Shown: positions 7,602 to 12,003 of the stretch, one piece after another
Position numbering within the stretch: position 1 is the stretch's first letter
Layout of the letters: each line of letters begins with the position of its first letter
NCBI GenBank assembly: GCA_031279155.1
Contig: JAITJB010000170.1
Coordinates: forward strand, 1-12,003
Direction: 5' to 3'
Origin: Deltaproteobacteria bacterium
Lineage (GTDB): Bacteria > Desulfobacterota > Desulfarculia > Adiutricales > Adiutricaceae
Length of the DNA stretch: 12,003 nt
Notes under the pieces: generated by a model
What the model was told of the DNA's origin: nothing
Database searches by the model: none
The model's input: the letters and a program-made list of their open reading frames with translations, nothing else
Translations under genes and position numbers: made by a program

Positions 7602-7760
7602 TTGACCCTAGGTTATTTTGGCTAGGTCCAAGTTAGAGGACCGATTTTGGGCCGGGTGATTTTGAGACTAAGTTTTGGGGGAAAATTAGGTTTGGATTTT
7701 ACAATGACCCAATAATGTGCGATATTGAGCCATTGATGCGGGAAAAAAAATTAGCTTAGA

Positions 7761-7910
7761 GACCGAATTTTTTTGCCGATTTTTTTTGCCAAACTTTTAG
7801 GCCGAGTTTTTGGCCGAGCTTTTAGCCAAGCTTTTGGCGAAGTTTTTTAGCCGAGCTTTTAACCAAGCGTTTTGCGAAGTTTTTAGCCAAGCATTTAGCG
7901 TAGTTTTTTA
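7761..7910 (+). repeat. Degenerate T-rich array of about twelve 12-14 bp repeats
   Basis: About twelve head-to-tail units run from 7761 to 7910. The clearest are GCCGAGTTTTTG (7801), GCCGAGCTTTTA (7813), GCCAAGCTTTTG (7825), GCCGAGCTTTTA (7850), GCGAAGTTTTTA (7874) and GCCAAGCATTTA (7886). The consensus is GCCRAGYTTTTR with occasional extra T. The array ends about ten bases before the ribosome binding site of the next gene. The period is near one helical turn, so the T-tracts could bend DNA; equally it may be a slippage product. Confidence 0.8.
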
Positions 7911-7931
7911 ACTTCATATAAGGAGAGAAAT

Positions 7932-8891
7932 TTGAATCGAATCGTTGTTTTAGACGGCTTTGTCTTAAATCCTGGAGATTTACCTTGGGATAGCTTGAAA
8001 GCTTTAGGGGACGTGACTATTTTCGATCGCACCCCTTCGGCTTTGGTAGCCGAACGCTTGAGCGGCTATAACTTAGTTTTGACCAACAAAACCAAGATAA
8101 CCGCCGAACTCATTGAGCAAGCAGCCGATCTCAAATACATAGGCGTCCTGGCCACCGGTTACGACATGATCGATATAGAGGCGGCTAAAAAACGGGGCGT
8201 TATAGTAACTAACGTGCCGGAATACGGATCCATGGCCGTCTGCCAGCACGCTATATCTCTTTTACTAGAGATAACCAATCGTGTGGGCCATCATAGCCAG
8301 GCTGTCCATGAGGGACGGTGGATTCAATCTAGAGATTGGAGCTTTTGGGATTACCCCTTAAACGAGCTATCCGGTCAGACCATGGGCATCATCGGCTTAG
8401 GACGCATTGGCGTAGCCATAGCCAAAGCTGCCCATAGTTTGGGTATGAAAATTACGGCTGACCAAGATCACTCCCAACCCATGGCCCCTGAGTGGGTGGA
8501 GTATCTTCCTTTTGACGATCTCATCGCTGGCGCCGACGTCTTAAACCTCTCTTGCCCGCTATACTCTAGTAATGCCGGGCTAATCAATAAGGCGACCATC
8601 GAGCGCATGCGTAATGGGGTTATCATCATTAATACCTCTCGAGGCGGGCTCATCGTAGATGACGACTTAGCCCAAGCTCTACACTCAGGGAAGGTCGCCG
8701 CCGCCGGTCTTGACGTTATCTCCCAAGAGCCCATTAGGCCCGAAAACCCCTTACTCGGGGCCCCCAACTGTTTCATAACCCCCCATATCGCCGGCTCCCC
8801 CAAGGCTAGCCGAGGGCGGCTTTTGGCTGTGGCCGTGAGAAATCTCTCAAAGTTTCTTTCCGGGACCCCGATTAACGTGGTTAATCCCTAA
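7932..8891 (+). CDS. hprA: D-2-hydroxyacid dehydrogenase (hydroxypyruvate/glycerate type)
   Basis: A 319-residue NAD(P)-dependent D-2-hydroxyacid dehydrogenase, a normal length for the family. The N-terminal substrate domain includes GVLATGYDMID (71-81) and VPEYGSMAVCQHAISLLLE (95-113). The Rossmann motif is GLGRIG (155-160). The catalytic triad of the family is visible as Arg237 (NTSRGG), Glu266 (DVISQEP) and His285 (TPHIAG). The closest subgroup by eye is glycerate dehydrogenase/hydroxypyruvate reductase, which interconverts hydroxypyruvate and D-glycerate; the substrate cannot be proved from sequence, so the symbol is tentative. The start is TTG at 7932, chosen because AAGGAGAG lies six bases upstream and the reading begins with the usual first beta strand (RIVVLDG). 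It is followed by tenA after 12 bp, probably in one transcript. Confidence 0.88.
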   Translation: MNRIVVLDGFVLNPGDLPWDSLKALGDVTIFDRTPSALVAERLSGYNLVLTNKTKITAELIEQAADLKYIGVLATGYDMIDIEAAKKRGVIVTNVPEYGSMAVCQHAISLLLEITNRVGHHSQAVHEGRWIQSRDWSFWDYPLNELSGQTMGIIGLGRIGVAIAKAAHSLGMKITADQDHSQPMAPEWVEYLPFDDLIAGADVLNLSCPLYSSNAGLINKATIERMRNGVIIINTSRGGLIVDDDLAQALHSGKVAAAGLDVISQEPIRPENPLLGAPNCFITPHIAGSPKASRGRLLAVAVRNLSKFLSGTPINVVNP

Positions 8892-8903
8892 AAAAGGTTA
8901 CTA

Positions 8904-9551
8904 ATGAACTGGAGTAAAGAGGCCTGGCAGGCCATTGAACCGATTTTTTCGAATATAACAGATCATCCTTTCGTAACGAGCCTAATTGACGGCAGCCTAG
9001 CTAAGGAGAAATTCTTATATTACCTAAACCAAGATCAGCTCTATCTAAATGATTTTTCTAGGGTCTTGGCCGCCATCGCCTCAATTAGCTCGACTTTAGA
9101 AGATACCGAGGCCTTTTTACTCTTTGCCTCCCAGGCCGTGAAAGTCGAGTTAGAGCTTCATCGCTCCTACTTAGGCCAGATGGACCCGAAGGCCGAGCAG
9201 TCGCCAGCTTGCCAGCTTTATACGTCATTTTTGTACAAAAAACTTTATCAAGGGCGATTGGAAGTGGCGGTGGCCACGGTGCTGCCGTGTTTTTGGATTT
9301 ACCGTGAGGTCGGAAACTTTATCTTAAGCCGCCAAACAACTCCTCAAAACCCTTATCAGAGTTGGATTGACACTTACGGCGGGGAAGAATACTCAGCTGC
9401 CGTCGATAAGGCCATCGCCATCTGTGACCGGTTGGCTGACGGAGCTAAGTTAGATATCAAAAATGAAATGCTTTTAGCCTTTACCATGGCTTCAAAAATG
9501 GAGTGGATGTTTTGGGATAGCGCATGGCGACTGGAAAAATGGCCGGCTTAG
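8904..9551 (+). CDS. tenA: TenA-family protein (thiaminase II / aminopyrimidine aminohydrolase)
   Basis: This 215-residue all-helical protein has the usual TenA length. Family landmarks are all present: the substrate aspartate region YLNQDQLYL (40-48, Asp44), the nucleophile Cys129 in LPCFWIYREVG (127-137), and the closing MEWMFWDSAW (199-208, Glu200). The cysteine at that position places it in the TenA_C subgroup, whose members hydrolyse thiamine or, more importantly, salvage amino-HMP from degraded thiamine. The ATG is preceded by AAAGG. Cytoplasmic, no signal peptide. No other thiamine gene and no TPP riboswitch are seen nearby, so the in-vivo substrate is uncertain; some TenA relatives act on other substrates. 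Confidence 0.9.
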   Translation: MNWSKEAWQAIEPIFSNITDHPFVTSLIDGSLAKEKFLYYLNQDQLYLNDFSRVLAAIASISSTLEDTEAFLLFASQAVKVELELHRSYLGQMDPKAEQSPACQLYTSFLYKKLYQGRLEVAVATVLPCFWIYREVGNFILSRQTTPQNPYQSWIDTYGGEEYSAAVDKAIAICDRLADGAKLDIKNEMLLAFTMASKMEWMFWDSAWRLEKWPA

Positions 9552-9730
9552 ATTTTTTCTTGGGTTTTTTTCCTGAGACTAACCAAGCTAGCCAAAAGTT
9601 AAGTCAGATCTTTGATTTTCCAGCGCCGACTAACTGAGACTTAATCCTCTGGCCCAACTTACCAAAGCCTCAATTAGTAGAGCTTAGGGAAATTATAAGA
9701 AAAAATAAATTTTTCAAGGAGTTAAGTCAA

Positions 9731-10771
9731 ATGAAATTACAAGGATTTTTGGCCATTGTGGCCAGTTTGGCTATCTTCACCAGCTGCACAGAAATTAATA
9801 ACTTTTTAACCAACCCCCAGGGCATTTCCCAGATCTGGGCCAACAGTTCGCCTGAGCCAAAGGGGGAAAAGGTCAAGGCGGGGGAACAGAAAAACGGCTT
9901 GAAGGCTATGGATGGCTCTATGGTCTGGACGGCGGATAATTCTTTCGTTGGTAACTCCAACGCGGCCAAGGGCGCGTATTCGATTGCCCGCTATGAATTT
10001 GAAAAAGAACCTCAAATGCCCTTGCGTCTGTCGGTCCAATATAAGCGCTTAACCAATGATAATGATCGACCGGTGGAATTGTATTTCGTCGGCGGCGCCT
10101 TTGGTGTGGCCTCGAAAAATTATTATTTTTACGAGTCTGAATCCCATTGGACAGGTTGGCAGGCAATACCTAGTAAAGTTACAATCTCCGATGTTAACCG
10201 ATTGACAGTGCTTCAGGACGGTCGAAATGTTATCGGCTATGTCAATAACGTTGAGGTCGCTCGTTTCACCCTGGAAAAAGAACCGGTTGGCAAAGTTAGT
10301 CTGTTTTTTAAGGGCATGCCAGGTAACGTTAGCCGGGTAGAGTTTTCTGATTTTAGCCTAGCTACCGGTAGCGGCGTCTCAACAGCCGCCTTTAAGCAGC
10401 AGCCGAGCTCTTCAGGGTCTGACGATGAATATGCCCAGCTTGCTGGTCAGCTAGGCGTTGCCCTGTTTGCCGCTTGGCTAGGCGGAGCCGCTAAAGAAAC
10501 TGTCAGGTCTGTTAATGAGGCGGTTACTGGAACCCCCTATCTTATGCCGGGCGACCCGGTGACAGTCTGCCATTCAAGGAAAAACTTTAAAGCCGTTGTC
10601 CGCAAAGTTAAGAGTGATGAAGTTGAGGTAGAAGTGGCCGAGAACCTAGATTTTTACCTTCTTTTTGATCCACTCTATGAAAAAACTGAAACCAAAAAAG
10701 GTACAATTGTAGATGTACCCATTAAAAGCGCCATGCCCAGAAATAATAGTAAATATTATTGCCCCAACTGA
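9731..10771 (+). CDS. Lipoprotein of unknown function with LamG/DUF1080-like domain
   Basis: This 346-residue protein is not assigned to a named family. Residues 1-18 form a short signal sequence (MKLQGFLAIVASLAIFTS) ending in a lipobox-like FTSC with Cys19. Thr at +2 does not suggest inner-membrane retention, so outer-membrane anchoring is likely. Residues about 85-210 alternate like a beta-sandwich, with VNRLTVLQDGRNVIGYVNN (155-173), a GKVSLFF strand and a closing VEFSDFSL (203-210). This is the pattern of concanavalin-like DUF1080/LamG domains. A Ser-rich linker (about 220-232) leads to a small hydrophobic Gly/Ala stretch (about 235-255). A short beta-rich C-terminal domain follows (about 270-330, GDPVTVC, AVVRKV, VEVEV), reminiscent of an SH3-like barrel. 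Start ATG with AAGGAG upstream. It stands alone after a 179-bp gap with no clear promoter. Confidence 0.75.
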   Translation: MKLQGFLAIVASLAIFTSCTEINNFLTNPQGISQIWANSSPEPKGEKVKAGEQKNGLKAMDGSMVWTADNSFVGNSNAAKGAYSIARYEFEKEPQMPLRLSVQYKRLTNDNDRPVELYFVGGAFGVASKNYYFYESESHWTGWQAIPSKVTISDVNRLTVLQDGRNVIGYVNNVEVARFTLEKEPVGKVSLFFKGMPGNVSRVEFSDFSLATGSGVSTAAFKQQPSSSGSDDEYAQLAGQLGVALFAAWLGGAAKETVRSVNEAVTGTPYLMPGDPVTVCHSRKNFKAVVRKVKSDEVEVEVAENLDFYLLFDPLYEKTETKKGTIVDVPIKSAMPRNNSKYYCPN

Positions 10772-10803
10772 CCGCAAGGCGCCTTAACTCCTAACCCGCG
10801 CGC

Positions 10804-10830
10804 AAAACAAAAACCCCTCTTTTTAGAGGG
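10804..10830 (-). terminator. Intrinsic terminator, minus strand
   Basis: The six-base stem CCCTCT (10815-10820) / AGAGGG (10825-10830) has a four-base loop. On the minus strand it is followed by GTTTTTGTTTTG, a good U-tract. It lies directly after the TAA that ends the minus-strand remnant at 10831, so it would end transcripts coming from the decayed antitoxin region. It lies 33 bases after the lipoprotein stop and may also slow plus-strand transcription, though that side lacks a U-run. Confidence 0.75.
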
Positions 10831-10995
10831 TTAATCTAACCTAGAAGCCTTGGCTTTAGCCTGGAACACCGGGCCCGAAGGCGGCTTGGCCACGGTTCAC
10901 GTGGCAGCGCCCGCGAAGGATAAACTGGCGCCTTGTTGCTTATCGCGGAGGGAAATTATCAGCCGATCAAGGAAGTCCTGACCGACGTCGTCCAT
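10831..10995 (-). pseudogene. Short unknown remnant with an in-frame TGA
   Basis: From an ATG at 10995 the minus strand reads MDDVGQDFLDRLIISLRD and on to 32 residues, then TGA (10897-10899). It continues in the same frame for 21 more codons (TVAKPPSGPVFQAKAKASRLD) to a TAA at 10831-10833, exactly where the terminator starts. The tight fit between the final stop and the terminator suggests this was the end of a real gene. I do not recognise the family. It could be a lost C-terminal extension of the adjacent HicB-like gene in another frame, or a separate gene. Confidence 0.35.
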
Positions 10996-11018
10996 TAGAT
11001 GGAAATAAAACTTCCTCG

Positions 11019-11434
11019 TCAGCCTCTATGTCCGGTGAGGCGAGTCAGGGTAGCGGTTATCAGGTCGTTGACGGTCTTGCTTTCGGTCTTGCTTTCGATC
11101 TTGCCATCGATTTTGCCATCGATTTTGCCTTCGATCTTGCTTTCGATCTTGGCCTTGATGGCCAGCTTGACGTGAAGAGCCAGGCCGAGACGTAGAGTGA
11201 GGTTGCCAGAATATGGTTTATTAGGCTAGTTACCGATCTTGGCCCAGACTTCCAAATAGTCGTCAACCGCTTCTTCGAGGGCTTCTTTCTCCTCTATGCG
11301 GTAGATGGAAAGTGGCCTTCAAATCCCTGGTCGCAAAACGCACCCGAGAATCTCGCCCCTCAAGCAGTTTGGCTTTTACTATAATAAGTAAAACCTCGAT
11401 GGCGGCTCAATATTATCGACCAGAGCTATCTCAT
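11019..11434 (-). pseudogene. hicB: HicB-type antitoxin, decayed
   Basis: Reading two frames together on the minus strand gives a HicB-like protein. One frame gives AAIEVLLIIVKAKLLEGR (from 11406) and RFATRDLKATFH. The other frame gives IEEKEALEEAVDDYLEVWAKIGN, then a TAG (11226-11228), then PNKPYSGNLTLRLGLALHVK and finally TVNDLITATLTRL. HicB antitoxins show the same order: an envelope-like N-terminal domain ending in EEAVDDYLE, then PxKPYSGxxxxRL and a ribbon-helix-helix DNA-binding part with AxxxGKxxND. Damage: a frameshift near 11297-11307, the nonsense codon (probably from GAG), early stop codons near the start, and a repeat expansion within the DNA-binding helix. A functional HicB would bind the HicA toxin and its own promoter. 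No hicA is visible. The first ATG overlaps the relB stop (ATGA). Confidence 0.65.
11073..11156 (-). repeat. 12-bp in-frame tandem repeat inside the HicB remnant
   Basis: Six full units of 12 bp (from 11073, 11085, 11097, 11109, 11121 and 11133) and a partial seventh read on the plus strand as GATCTTGCTTTC with small changes. On the minus strand they encode repeated Lys-Ile/Thr-Glu/Asp-Ser/Gly in the frame of the HicB C-terminal part. They fall where normal HicB has a single Glu-Gly-Lys before the second helix, so this looks like expansion of that codon block. Confidence 0.85.
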
Positions 11435-11697
11435 TGGGCGTCAACGCTTAAGTCATGCCACAAAGCCTCTAAACTCTTATGGCGGGTCAGGTTACGCTTC
11501 TCTTCGGCCTCGCACATCGCGGCCTGAGTTTCGGCATTGGGAACTTTGACCTTAGACGGCAAAGCCTTAAGGGCAACCACTTGTTTTTTGAAAAAGCCTC
11601 TTGGCGGCGCTGGGCGTAAGGCCCATGCCTTTTAAAACTTGGTCGCTTCGGCTTTGAGTTCCGGCTCCACCCGAGCCCTGATAACAGAATCTTTCAA
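11431..11697 (-). pseudogene. relB: RelB/DinJ-family antitoxin with two frameshifts
   Basis: The start is TTG at 11697, with GGAGGA just upstream. Frame one reads KDSVIRARVEPELKAEATK. After losing one base in AAGTTTTAAAA the next frame reads VLKGMGLTPSAAKRLF. After a second shift in a T/A run the first frame returns with KQVVALKALPSKVKVPNAET and continues to SLEALWHDLSVDAQ, then TGA. Joined, this is a typical 88-residue or so RelB/DinJ antitoxin: an N-terminal ribbon-helix-helix with xxARVxPxLKxEA and GLTPSxA, then PNAET. A working copy would bind and neutralise a RelE/YafQ-type RNase and repress its own operon. No toxin gene follows; the next remnant is HicB-like. Both lesions fall in homopolymer runs. 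Confidence 0.82.
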
Positions 11698-11715
11698 AAA
11701 TCCTCCATTTTGTCA

Positions 11716-11817
11716 CTACAATTTCTCGGTAAATGCCTTGCACTCCCAAAGCTGGCCCTCAATGCTTTCCTCGCGCTGGCTGTCGGAGGAATACCGGGCA
11801 TAGATAACGCCTTTTAT
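11716..11817 (-). pseudogene. Serine recombinase N-terminus, 33 codons, start ATG changed to ATA
   Basis: The minus strand reads KGVIYARYSSDSQREESIEG followed by QLWECKAFTEKL and TAG. This is the characteristic first part of large serine recombinases: YARYSSD carries the catalytic serine, and QREESIEGQ is the following helix. The rest of the usually 450-550 residue protein is missing; the sequence after the TAG does not continue the family and runs into the relB ribosome site. Where the start Met should be there is ATA (11815-11817), seven bases after GGAG. The reading overlaps the stop codon of the K+ channel fragment. It is a relic of an integrated element. Confidence 0.75.
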
Positions 11818-12003
11818 TCTGATTCTCCGGCCTTTGCCTCATTTATTTCAGTCATGTATCCTGCCGTGATGATACCCGCAGGCAGCGCAACAATAGCAAT
11901 GCCGAAGATGGATGAAATCATTGTTACAGCCCTGCCAAAAGTTGTCACAGGATAAATATCACCATAGCCCATTGTGGTTAGAGAAACCGTTGCCCAATAG
12001 ATT
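11814..12003 (-). CDS. Potassium channel, C-terminal part (partial)
   Basis: The reading enters from the right edge on the minus strand and gives 62 residues. IYWATVSLTTMGYGDIYPVT is a pore helix followed by the K+ selectivity filter TMGYGD. It continues with TFGRAVTMISSIFGIAIVAL and PAGIITAGYMTEI, the inner pore-lining helix with its Pro-Ala-Gly gating kink. It ends in a short charged tail and TAA (11814-11816). This is the pore module of voltage-gated-like (six-helix) or two-helix bacterial K+ channels; the voltage-sensor part, if any, lies beyond the window. The visible part has no lesion. Integral inner-membrane protein. Confidence 0.85.
   Translation of the reverse strand, partial: IYWATVSLTTMGYGDIYPVTTFGRAVTMISSIFGIAIVALPAGIITAGYMTEINEAKAGESE

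Noticed and set aside
7801..7910. CRISPR array
   Set aside because: The units are contiguous 12-13 bp repeats with no spacers, and no cas gene is present.
7602..7931. TPP riboswitch upstream of the dehydrogenase-tenA pair
   Set aside because: The conserved CUGAGA and ACC-UGAUCUGG-type blocks of a TPP riboswitch are not seen; the region is dominated by T-rich repeats.
11073..11156. CRISPR or intergenic satellite
   Set aside because: The repeats are contiguous 12-bp units in frame with the flanking HicB-like coding sequence.
11060..11266. A 68-residue minus-strand frame rich in Arg, Ser and Lys
   Set aside because: It is the repeat array read in the wrong frame; the HicB-like reading in the neighbouring frame explains the sequence.
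1..12003. Tetranucleotide CTAG appears often for a bacterium
   Set aside because: A hand count of about 32 is somewhat below the random expectation (about 47) for this length and composition, so it is at most a lack of strong depletion and not a local signal.

Overview
The window is a stretch of anaerobe chromosome of roughly balanced base composition. The main evidence for the lifestyle is a complete flavin/iron-sulfur electron-transfer operon of the HdrA/Flx type, found in sulfate reducers, syntrophs, acetogens and their relatives. I would guess a Desulfobacterota (former Deltaproteobacteria) relative, but nothing here fixes the genus. Several decayed genes and short tandem repeats suggest a genome under relaxed selection, such as a host-associated lineage; this is inference.

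Layout. Positions 1-591 (+) hold the 3' end of a VIT/VWA-domain protein. A perfect 24-bp-stem hairpin (597-646) separates it from the convergent minus-strand operon at 733-7157. In transcription order this operon is hdrA (a 1002-residue double-length HdrA), flxD/mvhD, flxC, flxB and flxA. A near-consensus promoter lies at 7272-7300 (TTGACA-17-TAAAAT). Positions 7158-7931 are non-coding and hold that promoter, a possible divergent promoter and an array of about twelve T-rich 12-14 bp repeats. Next come two plus-strand genes 12 bp apart, a D-2-hydroxyacid dehydrogenase (TTG start) and a TenA-family protein, followed by a lipoprotein gene of unknown function.

The right end (about 10,800-12,003, minus strand) is a graveyard of small accessory genes. 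From the right edge inward it holds the C-terminus of a K+ channel, the first 33 codons of a large serine recombinase with ATA where the start ATG should be, a RelB/DinJ antitoxin with two frameshifts, a HicB-type antitoxin with a frameshift, a nonsense codon and an in-frame 12-bp repeat expansion, and a short unknown remnant ending at an intrinsic terminator. None of these remnants is a long open frame; they were found by joining reading frames.

Function. The likely working model for the main operon is that FlxA oxidises or reduces NAD(P)H through FAD and a [2Fe-2S] centre. FlxB and FlxC carry electrons through [4Fe-4S] clusters, FlxD passes them to HdrA, and HdrA bifurcates (or confurcates) them at flavin between a low-potential and a high-potential acceptor. 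The usual high-potential output subunits HdrB and HdrC are not in the window, so the partner on that side is the main open question.
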